64,000 nt of DNA, from positions 62,001 through 126,000 of the forward strand of contig JAIFAC010000244.1 of the NCBI GenBank assembly GCA_026545765.1. The letters are read 5' to 3'. The translations under genes were made by a program, and so were the position numbers. The stretch is from Plantago major (lineage: Eukaryota > Streptophyta > Magnoliopsida > Lamiales > Plantaginaceae). Under the pieces are notes generated by a model. The model saw nothing but the letters and a program-made list of their open reading frames with translations, ran no database searches and was not told the DNA's origin. Positions 44,599-55,420 of the stretch are shown here, in pieces (position 1 is the first letter of the stretch; each line of letters opens with the position of its first letter).

Positions 44599-44975
44599 TC
44601 AGCAGATTTCCGAGGTTGAGCCATGAGATTCTGAGCTACCACCTTGAGCCCGACGAGCTTCCTGTTGCATTCGGATCCTCCTACGGATCATCTTCAACGT
44701 CCGCTCTCTCTCTTCTTCGGCTCGCCTCCTGGCAACCACCGGACACAGAGGGGGATCACCTTCTGGATCGAAAACAATTGAGTCATCCGCCGTGCCTTTA
44801 CCAGGGTAAATCGGAGGATGCATGTTCCATAACCTGATTTACCAGTCTTGTGACAATCATACTTGGGATCGTCTGGTTCTCCAAAGTCGAAGTTCTCCAA
44901 GTCGGGTAGCACCGCGCTTGCATTAAGGTGAAGTTGTCTAGCTCGGACTGATTTTTCTCGAGCAGACTCCGACAT
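44599..44975 (-). pseudogene. Second antisense ORF of Tat element B
   Basis: Begins MSESAREKSVRARQLHLN at 44975, directly after a CAG|G acceptor-like sequence, and reads to a KTGKSGYG motif. After a frameshift near 44825 it continues as an acidic then strongly basic, Arg/Glu-rich helix (RRRAEEERERTLKMIRRR) to the stop at 44599. About 125 residues in all. Family not recognised. It could be the last exon of the antisense gene upstream or a separate small ORF. Confidence 0.4.
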
Positions 44976-45486
44976 CCTGGGGAAACTTGACTTTTCCAAA
45001 GAATAAAATTTCTATGAAAGGGGAGGCCTGCAGAAGGGTAAAGCAGTGAAAAATGAAGAATTACCACGCCCTTAGTTATAGTAGCGATGGATCTTTACGA
45101 TCACACCACATGTCAATCATCCGACGGCTCGGAAGATGAAGGGCCTTGATAATAATGGCTATTTCACTGCTTCACCTTCCCCCTTCTAGAAGATTACACA
45201 TCCCCACAAAGTAATCCGATATAGTTAAGACGAACGTTCCGAGGATCAGAAAGAATGGTTTGATTATCTTGCGTTAGACGTCACTCGAAGTAGTCCGTGT
45301 TTGTAAGAGATACGTATTTTATGATAACCCGACATACGAGCAGCGGATAGAAGGAAATAAAGAAAGCAAGTAATGATTTAAAGCGCAAGCGTTGCTCCAT
45401 GAATGGTTACTACGAATGAAAGAGAGTAAATATTGTACATGGCAACATTACGTACCATCGAAGATCACGATTTCAACAACTTCTGA
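44976..45486. other. Intergenic stretch in element B
   Basis: No coding or RNA signal seen on either strand. An acceptor-like TTCCCCAG on the minus strand lies just before the ORF starting at 44975, so this may be intron sequence. Confidence 0.35.
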
Positions 45487-46010
45487 TTACTCACGGGGCA
45501 TACCGGACTTCTCAGGGGAAGGTTGGCTCGGATCACCTTCTTGACTTGGCGGATTGGTGGAAGAGCGGGTTGGCGATGTACGTCTTTGCAAAGATTGACA
45601 ATTCGAACAAGTTGAAATCCGCGTCATGACCAACGACGGCGAGCATAAAATGTGATCCTTTAGGAAAGCCATAGTTATCAAAAGGTCTGAAACATACCTT
45701 TCGGAGGCATCAGGACACACTTCGGAGGAAAGGTCCGCCGTTATTAGCGTCAATTTCACCTTCCTCGGTGACCGACTCCATAAATTCACCTGCGCCAACC
45801 GTTTATTGGCACATTATCCACGAGGACCTCCACTCCATTAGCATCCGGAAGAATCAATCCTTCCACCTTCGATCGAAGTTTTGCGAGCAATCCTTGGGCT
45901 GCGGTGGCGATAGCGGATGAAAACCCGTCTAAGCGAGAGGCGTCGGACTTGTCGCCATGAAAAACGAAGGAATCCGACTTCATAAAGTCACGACCGACCT
46001 CGGCGGGCAT
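45487..46010 (-). pseudogene. Antisense gene of Tat element B, C-terminal pieces
   Basis: Two overlapping frames, 46010-45786 and 45798-45487. The first reads MPAEVGRDFMKSDSFVF and LLAKLRSKVEGLILPD; the second ends Pro/Ser-rich (DPSQPSPEKSGMPRE). Position and composition fit the C-terminal part of the long antisense protein of Tat elements. Frameshifts prevent a continuous reading. Confidence 0.4.
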
Positions 46011-46455
46011 ATTGGAGGTCCTCGGCGGGATATCCTTTGAGTCGGGATGGCCTTCATCGACCCTCTTGACAAAATTCTCACGCGATCAAAGTCCGACTTG
46101 ATCTCCTCGGTGGTCTTCAACTTATGGAACATCACTTCCTTTTCTTTCGTTGCATTTCCAACGCTTCACCTTCTCCGCCTCATCCATGGAAGTGGCTATG
46201 GCCTTGTCAGATCCTCCTCAATAGTAGCCGTTCGCGACCTTCCTTTGCATGACAGAAACATCCGGCTGCAAGAGGTCCGCATGGATATAAGTTGTATTTC
46301 TATTATACTAAGAACAAGCGAGAAACCATGGAAAAGTTACTTACCATTGGTATAGCTCGTCAAGCCCTCAACTCGCTCCACCTCGAAGTCCGGGCCGCTC
46401 ATACTCCTTATCGAGGCGGCTTGGTGATGGGCGGGGCGGAGACGATTCTTGCCTC
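46011..46455 (-). pseudogene. Antisense gene of B, broken middle segment
   Basis: No open stretch longer than a few tens of codons. It lies between two readable parts of the same antisense gene and is probably its decayed or intron-containing middle. Confidence 0.35.
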
Positions 46456-46794
46456 TTAGGCAAGGAAGCCTCCGAGGTTGCACCCCTCTTGCGCCCCAAG
46501 GTTATGGCATCCCGCATCAACACCTCCCGTTAGGGTGCGAAGCAATGAGCGGGCTTGGCAGGCGATGGCGCTCCGAGTGGCAGGGCCTTTGCCCTTGTCG
46601 AGCACCACCAAGGCCTGTGGATCTTCTCCGGCCTTGTTCCGCCTTTCCTCCTCTGCAGCAAACAATGCCGTATTTTTTGGATCCGCCATAGGAAGACCCG
46701 CGGACGTGTTGATGATTTTGGTCCTCTGACCAGCAGCGACTTTCAGGGCTTGTTGTTCCCTCTGCAACCTCTTCTTTTCACGGAGCGTCGACAT
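46456..46794 (-). pseudogene. Antisense gene of B, coiled-coil segment
   Basis: Reads MSTLREKKRLQREQQALK, a charged helix, then KTALFAAEEERRNKAGEDPQ, then a Gly-rich end. It follows the main antisense ORF after about 135 bp. A GT (46944) to AG (46815) intron is possible, but joining across it meets a TAA before this Met, so the connection is not proven. Confidence 0.45.
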
Positions 46795-46930
46795 GATTTA
46801 CTCAAACCAGTGAGCTGCGCAACAAAATAAAGGCGTCAGATACGGACATATAAAGGAAGAATTACCAGAATTGCGGAAATTAATGATCAAGACAGAGCGC
46901 TCCAAAGAAAGAATAGCACAAATTCTAAAG

Positions 46931-48298
46931 TTAAAAATCCTTACTGAAGTCCGTCTTCCCTCCAACTTCCACGGCGTCGGTCAGTCCACACAAGTAAGGC
47001 AGCGGCTGACAGATCAATCCGTGGAACGGGTATGTAGGTGGGTCATTCTTCTTATGGATCTCCGCCACCCACAGAGCCACATTCTTCGGAAGGGGGCGCC
47101 AGTCCGGAATACTCTCCCTTAAGAACTTTGTCGGCAGCCCCCATTGCTCTCGTTGCCTCTCGGACATCCCAGGTTTCAGGGCCATCCGCACAAAAATGTA
47201 CTTGTCCCACCACTTCGACCCCAAAGATGAAATGGAGTCCGAAATGAAGTTGTAGGGTTTTCTATTTACAAAAGTATAGAATAGGGGATTCCCCGGACTG
47301 AAAGAAACGTGAAAGAGTTGCCTAAAGTTTTCAAAATTCACCGGCTGCCCCTTCTTTTTACAAAAGATCACGAAACAAATAAGGTTACCTAAAGACTTTG
47401 GGATAACCTGACTCGGACCGATCCCGATGTGGTTCAGGATATGCTTTATCTCTGGCACAATAGGGACCTTCCATCCACAAGCAAAAGCTACTTCGTGCAC
47501 GCACATGTACCCGGCAGGTGGATTGTAAAATGCATGTCCGGGCTCGGGAACCATGATTTCAACAGACACAGGAATCTCCCACTTCCGCCTCCACTCGGGA
47601 ATGTCCTCAGCCTTAACCTTCGACGGACAAGTGGGGAGAAGCCCGTCCGCATTTAACTCTCCAAATTCATCCGCTATCACCACGGCGGACGTAGGACGAG
47701 GGAATTTGATTCTCGCGGCCTTTGCACCACGGCCCTCTACTAACGGAAGATTGGATTGGCCGATGACTGCAGGATGTAACACAATCCGACGACCAGTGTG
47801 TCTCTGCGGGCGAGCGACTGGAGAGCCTTCCTCTCTTTCCTCATCATCCTCATCCTCCTCTTCGTCACCATCTTCCTCCTCCTCTTTGCCACCTCCAGGT
47901 CTCCCAGATGTGCTAGGGTTAGACGGACCTGTTTCAGCCACAACACGGTCCTCTTCCCCAGCCTCGAACATTTCCACATCATCTGCCTCCCGACCACTGT
48001 TGCCTTCCCGTTCAGTTTGAGGCTCATTCGGATCCACGGACTCCCCAACACCACCTATGGTCCAAGATTGGACTAGGGACCTCGTCCTAGCAACATCTCC
48101 CTGGTCCACTGCTACATCTGGCTGAAGTTCTGCTGTATCACGGACTCTCTGTCCAGCGTCAGAGTCCCTGGAAGACACGAGATCCACGACCAGATAGTCT
48201 CCTACGGATGTGGTTAACTCCGCGGACTCGGTCTCCAAATTTGCTCCGTCATGGTATCCTTGAGCCTCGTGAACGTTTTGACTATCGCTCCCGGACAT
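46931..48298 (-). CDS. Antisense gene of Tat element B (Transposase_28-type domain, 455 aa)
   Basis: Open reading frame antisense to pol, between pol and the 3' LTR. N-terminal 130 residues are polar. Residues about 135-155 are almost all Glu/Asp. The C-terminal half (about 220-450) matches the plant domain annotated as putative gypsy-type transposon protein (Transposase_28, PF04195): FYNPPAGYMCVHEVAFACGW, LNHIGIGPSQVIPKSLGNL, FRQLFHVSF, KWWDKYIFVR. The name is historical; no transposase activity is shown. Comparable antisense genes occur in maize Grande and related Tat elements. The ATG follows a TAG|G splice acceptor, and a TATA box and donor lie upstream, so it appears to be its own transcription unit. 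Confidence 0.8.
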   Translation of the reverse strand: MSGSDSQNVHEAQGYHDGANLETESAELTTSVGDYLVVDLVSSRDSDAGQRVRDTAELQPDVAVDQGDVARTRSLVQSWTIGGVGESVDPNEPQTEREGNSGREADDVEMFEAGEEDRVVAETGPSNPSTSGRPGGGKEEEEDGDEEEDEDDEEREEGSPVARPQRHTGRRIVLHPAVIGQSNLPLVEGRGAKAARIKFPRPTSAVVIADEFGELNADGLLPTCPSKVKAEDIPEWRRKWEIPVSVEIMVPEPGHAFYNPPAGYMCVHEVAFACGWKVPIVPEIKHILNHIGIGPSQVIPKSLGNLICFVIFCKKKGQPVNFENFRQLFHVSFSPGNPLFYTFVNRKPYNFISDSISSLGSKWWDKYIFVRMALKPGMSERQREQWGLPTKFLRESIPDWRPLPKNVALWVAEIHKKNDPPTYPFHGLICQPLPYLCGLTDAVEVGGKTDFSKDF

Positions 48299-48299
48299 C

Positions 48300-48810
48300 C
48301 TAGGGCAGAAGGAAACGGATCAGAAACGACGATTGTTATTGTCCGAGAGTTCATTTATTATCTTATTATGTCAAGAGGTCCGAGAAAATCCTACCCTATC
48401 AGATTTTCTACATGATTTAGTCTCACAACGCTGTGGGCACTATACTTGGCACACAAAGGTGTGCCGATGGCACTATCATTTGTTCCATGCGGCAGTGATG
48501 AAATAGCTTACAAGAGCGTGCGATCGACGCAATATATCACCAAATAAGCATGCATTATCAAGTTTTGTTACATTGGAAATGACATACTAGACGAATCGAC
48601 AAGATACCCGTAAAGGAGATTGGTATGCTACAGCACAAAGGAGGAGTATTTCAACTAGCATTTCAACTAAGTGCACTGCTGAAACCTATCACTAGCAACA
48701 TTTGCAATCACGGAATCAACTGATGGATACTCAACTAAGGCAAAAACATACTAAGCATGCACGGGCATCTAGTAAAGACAAGAAACTTGAAAGAGTTGAG
48801 GTGTACTTAC
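48300..48810 (-). other. Leader intron of the antisense gene
   Basis: Donor TCAA|GTAAGTAC at 48810; acceptor TTCTGCCCTAG at 48300, one base before the ATG at 48298. 511 bp, AT-rich. Matches plant splice consensus at both ends. Confidence 0.6.
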
Positions 48811-48975
48811 TTGACAAAGTTGAATTCTTAAGCTTAGATGGATGGCGAAGCCTTGCTAGCTCTCCGAAGGTACAAATCTCAGCGGGAAATCCCAAGATTT
48901 TGCGAGTTTCAGTTGCTTGGATCGATCTTTGATTGCTCGAATTGCTTGAGAGTCGCTCTGAGTTTCGATGTGGCT
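48811..48975 (-). other. Probable untranslated first exon of the antisense gene
   Basis: Lies between the TATA box and the leader-intron donor. A transcription start about 30 bp after the TATA box would fall near 48975. No ATG-initiated long frame on the minus strand. Inferred. Confidence 0.45.
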
Positions 48976-49003
48976 AAAGTGTGAAAGCGACTGATGGGCT
49001 GAC

Positions 49004-49011
49004 TATTTATA
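49004..49011 (-). promoter_or_regulatory. TATA box of the antisense gene
   Basis: TATAAATA on the minus strand in the context CCCATATAAATAGTC, a textbook plant TATA box, about 195 bp upstream of the leader-intron donor. Confidence 0.6.
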
Positions 49012-49569
49012 TGGGCAATTTGGGAAAGCCAAGAGTCACATCACTTGGATTCAAACCCCAACCGTCGACCTTTTTAATCCAACGGTTGTGCCGGTTCACG
49101 AGTGGCTGGCTAACAGTACATCACATTTAATGCTCATCAGAGGCGTCACATCACTTGGGTTTAAAATCCCGTGAAACTTTCAATCCAGCGGTGCATCGCT
49201 TTACCGGAATCTTTCCCCATGGGCGGATAGGCAACTCATGGGCCTCCTTGATTTCTTGATCGGTGACCCGGAGGACCATTTCACATATTGTGACGGATAA
49301 CTTCCTATAAACTATGCCACGAGAGGACTTGTCGAGATCTAACCGTACTCGGATCTATATATCTCGGTTACAAATACCTTTACCATCTCTGATCCGAGCT
49401 ATTACATAACTTTCGGATTGTAGAAAAAAGAAGCGAAGATATATTGAACTCCTAAGATCACGACAGCGGATCCCAACAAAAGGACTTTTCCTTTTCATAG
49501 CGATTGGACCGCTCCTGACACATTTGTTCTCTTCACGATTACCAACTATCTTCTACTAAGATACTTGGA
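49012..49569. other. Region between antisense promoter and 3' LTR of B
   Basis: Non-coding on both strands; probably contains the upstream control region of the antisense gene. It contains two similar segments with GTCACATCACTTGG (near 49035 and 49145), a degenerate direct repeat of about 110 bp spacing. Confidence 0.45.
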
Positions 49570-49570
49570 A

Positions 49571-49583
49571 ACTAGGGGACATA
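49571..49583 (+). other. Polypurine tract of element B (weak)
   Basis: ACTAGGGGACATA directly before the 3' LTR. Purine-rich core AGGGGA. Weaker than the Sirevirus tracts. Confidence 0.5.
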
Positions 49584-50479
49584 TGTTGACACGGACATGT
49601 TTCCAATCCGTTAAGGCCGTAAGCGTGTCTAAAAGCGCATCAAAGTGAGATAGCCAATTCAATGCTAGTCCGATCTTGAATGGTCGACATAAAGGAAACC
49701 ATCTCGGTCGACTAGTATCTACAAGTCGACATGCCATCTCGCTAGGTCCGACCAAGCTAGGCGGTGACTTCGAACGACAAAAGGTCACATGGTCCTTCCA
49801 AGTACATAATCGATCCTAGGATGTCAAACGGACCGGACGAGAGAATCTCGGACGCCACCACCGCAGTAAGACCAAACGTATATAACAGAACCACTAAGAT
49901 ATTTCCGTGGAACTCCAGGTTCGGACATCTTGAGTTGCCCGAAGCCAGATCAACCAAGCATCTGATCATCGAGGGACTTACGGACAGCGTGCGAACAGTA
50001 CTCTCGGAGGGAAAGGTCCAAACTACCCTCCCAGGCTCATTAATTAGTATTGGATTACTATTCACTAATGGGCCATGGGCCAAAGGTAGCATTGGTGTCC
50101 AAATCTGAGGCATACACTTGGCATCATCTTGTGAGCCACCTCATAAGCATATGATAACTATAAGTATAGTACAAGGTCCAAGACCTTAAGGTAAGCGACA
50201 TAAAAGTGAGAATCCCTAAGTCATAAACACTCTTGATTTCATAACCTTCCTCGTAACTATTACATTGAGAGCTTCCAACTCTCTCTTGAGTAAAGTCTCT
50301 TACCGGATTGACATATGCAATCGGGTAACCCATTCTAAACCCCCCCCCCCCCCCCCCCACTTAGTCCTTTCAGGTACTCTAGCTCGGACCAGTATCTCTT
50401 CGGACTTCAAGTAGGAGGCGGATCCTAGATTAGGTTACTTGTAATAGTTTAGTTAGTGTTCGAGGTTTACCCCTCAACA
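49584..50479 (+). repeat. 3' LTR of Tat element B
   Basis: 896 bp, TGTTGACAC..CCCTCAACA, homologous to 20331-21247. A run of 19 C at 50340-50358, against 14 in the left LTR. Confidence 0.92.
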
Positions 50480-50484
50480 CTAGT
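50480..50484. other. Target-site duplication of B, right
   Basis: CTAGT, identical to 20326-20330. Confidence 0.9.
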
Positions 50485-51339
50485 TCTAATTTCTAAAAGA
50501 ACTGAATTAAATTAACCACCAATGCTTATGTCGTTTACAAAATTAAGAAAATAAATTCCTAAGATTTCTCAGCAACCTAATAAAATCAAATAGAATGAAA
50601 AAGTAATCCAACTCAAATTGGTCAACATTGAATCTGATATTCATCTAAGAAGATTTGAAACATTAAATCTTGCACAGGAATAATCAGGAATTGTAAAATG
50701 AATAAACAAGAAGAAAGGAAGAAGAGTCTCACGAAGAAGTGCTAGATTTTTCATTGGGATATCGTGCGGGATGAAACGAAACATTGGTTTATAAAAACCA
50801 CAATTTCAAATGTTCTATAGTTCACTTCAATATAATGAGTGAGCAGTGAGATTCGTTTGATTTCTCTCTTTTTCCCAAACGCAGAATTCATCATATACTT
50901 CGAAGCAAATCTCAATCCGTTGGTCCTTGCCATTTTTACAAGTAATGCAAGAGAAAGTAGAAACTAAAATTGTGAGAATCTAAATTAGGGTTTCTGATTG
51001 GGGACGACACTTGAGGGTGGGTGGGTGGGTGGGTCAGGTGTAGCAATGAGGTTGGGCCTAGATTCCAATCTTGTATCAGAAAATTCGATTGAAAGCCTAC
51101 GTACCGTTTAATTCTATGAACTAGGCTGAGCCCAGTTTGAAAGTTCCACACATAATCACCAAACAAATATTATACTCCTCCTCGGTATTTAAACTTCCCC
51201 CATTCCATTTTCAGACGTCTCAATTTCAACTTTCTATCCCTTCCTTAAATGAAAAGTCTATCTCCTACATTGTCGTATGAAAAATAGAAGCCACTCCATG
51301 CTTGTTAATGGGCTTTAAGTGGGATTAATCCAAGCCACT
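50485..51339. repeat. Array unit 5, right part
   Basis: Continues unit 5 after element B. Contains a minus-strand ORF (50751-50933) of the MARTNGLRFASKYMM family, with a telo-box upstream at about 50986. Confidence 0.9.
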
Positions 51340-52976
51340 GAGTGCATAGCTCCATCAATTGGGCTCGGCACACTAAGAAATTTCTCAACATGTACACCAA
51401 GCACTCAACGAAGGTTTAATAAATATATTAACATTAATGACCATAAACTCAAACACGAACAAGACGTGCCAAATTACGGGCTAGCACATTGTTTTTCGTG
51501 CGGAACATGAGCTAAACTAGAAAATAAAACCATACGAACAACTTTGCTTAAAAATAATGAGGCAAAAAAAGACTATTTACATAAAATGGTACTCCACTAG
51601 TAAATTTTATCCTAAATTTTACTTTGAAAGTGCATACAAATTCATTCTACGAACAATCAAAAGAATTTTTTAATTTAATTTTTCATCGTTAGTTTCTAAT
51701 TTTCATCATGTCCATGATAGAAGTATTTAGGAATAAAGAAAGAGATTTGGTGTAGCAAAAACTACTTTTTGAAGTTTAATTGACATAACGTAAATAAAAT
51801 ATAAAGACACCAATCTCGATGAGACGAACCACCCGAAAGGGCGAAAAATTCCTAAGAGCGAAATAGACTAATTTATGACGTATGAATGATATAAACTCAA
51901 AGACTCTCTTATTTATCTCTGAACTACTAATGGACTCATGCTTAGGCCGATTTCTGAAGAGTCAAATAATCACGAGAACTTAATGTCGTTTACAAATAAA
52001 TGAAATTATTTCCTACTACAATTCAACAATACCCATTATCTACGCAATTAATACAATACGACGTATAAAACAACCAAAAGGGGCGAGAAATAACTACCAA
52101 TCATAACTATTACTTGTTCTAATTTCTAAAAGAATTGAATGAAATTAACCACCAATGCATATGTCCTTTACACAATTATGAATACAAATTCCTAAGATTT
52201 CTCAGCAACCTAATAAAATCAAATAGAACGAAAAAGTAATCCAGCTCAAATTGGTCAACATTGAATCTGATATTCATCTAAGAAGATTTGAAATATAAAA
52301 TCTTGCACAGGAATAATCAGGACTAAAATGAATAAGAAAGAAGAAAGGAAGAAGAGTCTCACGAAGAAGTGCTAGATCTTTCATTGGGATATCGTGCGGG
52401 ATGAAACGAAACATTGGTTTATAAAAACCACAGCTTCAAATGTTCTATAGTTCACTTCAATATAATGAGTGGGCAGTGAGATTCGTTTGATTTCTCTCTT
52501 CTTTTTCCTAAACGCAGGATTCATCATATACTTCGAAGCAAATCTCAATCCGTTGGTCCTTGCCATTTCTACAAGTAATGCAATAGAAAGTAGAGAAACT
52601 AAAATTGACATGAATCTAAATTAGGGTTTCTGATTGGGGACGACACTTGAGGGTGGGTGGGTGGGTGGGTCAGGTGTAGCAATGAGGTTGGGCCTAGATT
52701 CCATCTTGTATCATAAAATTCGATTGAAAGCCTACATACAGTTTAATTATATGAACGGGGCTGAGCCCAGTTTGAAAGTTCCACACATAATCACCAAACA
52801 AAGATTATACTCCCTCCGTCGGGATTTCAACTTCCCGCATTCCATTTTCAGACGTCTCAATTTCAACTTTCTATCCCTTCCTTAAATGAAAAGTCTATCT
52901 CCTACATTATCGTATGAAAAATAGAAGCCACTCCATGCTTGTTAATGGGCTTTAAGTGGGATTAGTCCAAGCCACT
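51340..52976. repeat. Array unit 6 (1637 bp)
   Basis: Full unit, more diverged than units 1-4. It has an 11-bp local duplication near 51607 (AAATTTTA..CTAAATTTTA) and the minus-strand ORF at 52381-52611. Confidence 0.9.
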
Positions 52977-53962
52977 GAGTGCATAGCTCCACCAAATGGG
53001 CTCGGCCCACTAAGAAATTTCTCAACATGTACACCAAGCACTCAACGAAGGTTTAATAAATATATTAACATTAACGACCATAACCTAAAACACGAACAAG
53101 ACGAGCCAAATTACGGGCTAGCACATTGTTTTTCGTGCAGAACATGAGCTAAACTAGAAAATAAAACCATACGAACAACTTTGCATAAAAATAATGAGGC
53201 AAAAAAAGACTAATTACATAAAATGGTACTCCACTAGTAAATTTTACTTTGAAAGTGCATAAAAATTCATACTACTAACAATCAAAAGAATTTTCATAAT
53301 TTAATTTTTCATCGTTAGTTTACGATTTTCATCACATCCATGATAGAACGGAGGATTTAGGAATAGAGAAAGAGATTTGGTTTAGCAAAAACTACTTTTT
53401 GGAGTTTAATTGACATAACGTAAATAAAATATAAAAGACACCAATATCGATGAGGCGAACCACCGAAGGGCGAAAAACTCCTAAGAGCGAAATTGACTAA
53501 TTTATGACGTATGAATGATATAAACTCAAAGACTCTCTTATATATCTCTGAACTACTAATGGACTCATGCTTAGGCCTATTTCTGAAGAGTCAAATAATC
53601 ACGAGAACTTAATGTCGTTTACAAATAAATGAAACTATTTCACTGCTACAATTCGACAATACGCATTATCTCATGATCAATACAATACGACGTATAAAAC
53701 AACAAAAGGGGCGAGAAATGACTACCATTCATAACTATTAATAGTTCTAATTTCTAAATGATTGAATTAAATTAACCACCAATGCTTATGTCATTTACAG
53801 AATTATGAAAAAAAATCCTAAGATTTCTCAGCAACCTAATAAAATCAAATAGAACGAAACAGTAATCCAGCTCAAAATGGTCAACATTCAATCTGATATT
53901 CATCTAAGAAGATTTGAAATATAAAATCTTGTACAGGAATAATTAGGAATTGTAAAATGAAT
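52977..53962. repeat. Array unit 7, truncated
   Basis: First 986 bp of a unit, ending abruptly after AAAATGAATA where Tat fragment D begins. The array ends here in this window. Confidence 0.88.
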
Positions 53963-53974
53963 AATGTTGATAAG

Positions 53975-55000
53975 CTCTAGATTGGTGGACCGCCCTACCC
54001 AATGGCTCCATCAAAAGCTATGCATATATCACCTCACTTTTTTCTGAAAAGATTTGAGAAAGCAAAAAAGAGGAAGAGATCGGTAGAGCATTTGGCAGGA
54101 GTCATTCAGAAGGAGAACGGGGATCTTAGGACCATCCTCGATCGCTTCAATCTTTGAAATGCATGAGTTGAAGCTCATAGCATCAAAGAACGTGTCCGGC
54201 ACCTGTATGCTAACACCTACAATGATGATCTCAGAAAGAAGCTCTCCAACGAAGAAATCACAATCAAAAAGTATCTGGAGGATATTTGTGAAGGAGTCTT
54301 GTATGGTGAGGAGTATCGAAGAAACGTTCGATGAAATGGGACTAAGAAGGGAAAAGAGCCAATGAGACAAGATCCCGCGCCTCACCCTGGAAAATTTGAG
54401 CAACTAAAGGATTTCAAGGATAAGAGAGAATTTCGTAGGGAGAGAACCACTCCCAGGAGATATCTGATACACTCGCCTCGATAAACCAAGATCCATCTTG
54501 ACCTCTATTGTTGAAAATAATTTGGATGTTCAATGGCCCGGACCAGCGAGGAGTAGCAAAGAGGCAAGGTTTCTAAAGAATCTGCGATTCCATAAGCATA
54601 AAGGTCATTCCGATTGAATATTGTGTTCAATTGAAAAGCGAGATTGAAAGTCGATAAGAAGCGACAAGTGAAGGAACTAGTTTATGAAGAAGAACCTCCC
54701 GCCACCAAAGGAATGAGCGTAGAAGAAGCGGGCGTGATTTGGAAACCACGGGGTCCTTATACGCCACCTCCCACGGGACCCCTTCAACAAGCTCGGTGAT
54801 ACAATGAGTACCCGAAAACTTAGAAATGGAAAATCGTCCCTATAAGGGGTTATCAACACTATAGCGAAGTGGTTGGAGGAAAAGAGGGAGCGCCGGAAAG
54901 AACCGCTCAAAACCTAAGGAACAATGCCAGAGCCTACGCTCCGCCCATACGAGAGGAACTAACATGATCTCTTTTGATGATAGTGAAATACCTCCCCAGC
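53975..55000 (+). pseudogene. gag: gag remnant of fragment D
   Basis: Capsid part with KRKRSVEHLAGVIQKENGDLRTILDRF, SIKERVRHLYANTYNDDLRKKL and DICEGVLYGEEYRRNVR, matching B. A zinc-knuckle-like Cys/His region and the following VQLKSEIE segment are split over frames near 54575-54650. Many stops. Confidence 0.7.
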
Positions 55001-55420
55001 GTCGGTGGAGGATATCTCGGGATCTTGGCGTCCCTTTAGTTGTTTCTCTGGTTATCGCTACTTACAAGGTCAAAAGTACTTGTGGACCTTTGGGAGTTCT
55101 TCTAACATCATCTCTATGAGAGCGATGGATCGAGATGAACTTGGGGAGAATTGAATATGGGCGAGTCCTTACTTCCCTAGTAGGATTTGGGGGATCAACA
55201 GTTCACCCCATAGGAAGTATACCACTACAAGTTTCTATGGGAACCTTTCCAGCGAGAATAACATGAACGGTTCTCTTTGTGGTCGTAGATTGCTTTTTCG
55301 ACTACAATGTTACCCTAGGGCGTCCAAGACTCAATCAATTCAAGTCCATCACATCTCATTTACACAACAGAGTTAAGTTTCCTACTTTGAATGGTGTAGG
55401 AGAGGAAGTTGTGAATGTAA
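55001..55420 (+). pseudogene. pol: Protease remnant of fragment D
   Basis: Aligned with 23400-23800 of B. The hydrophobic strand and the region after the active site are readable (a piece at 55279-55420 reads FDYNVTLGRPRLNQFKS), but the DTG context near 55080 is damaged. Confidence 0.55.

Larger units (their letters stand above)
20331..50479 (+). mobile_element. Tat-type Ty3/gypsy retrotransposon B
   Basis: Complete element with two LTRs (917 and 896 bp), a primer site, gag, protease, RT, RNase H, a second RNase H, integrase, and an antisense gene between pol and the 3' LTR. RT before integrase gives Ty3/gypsy. The second RNase H and the antisense gene (as in maize Grande and related elements) place it in the Tat lineage. 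Its 30.1 kb span includes the 15.8 kb Sirevirus C. Flanked by CTAGT duplications. pol is nearly open, with a handful of stops and shifts. Confidence 0.93.

Noticed and set aside
44294..44626. Plus-strand 110-residue frame as a gene
   Set aside because: No domain, overlaps the antisense ORF, lies in the non-coding interval after pol.
46815..46944. A second intron joining 46931-48298 to the ORF at 46794
   Set aside because: GT and AG are present, but the join reads into a TAA just before the Met; not supported as written.
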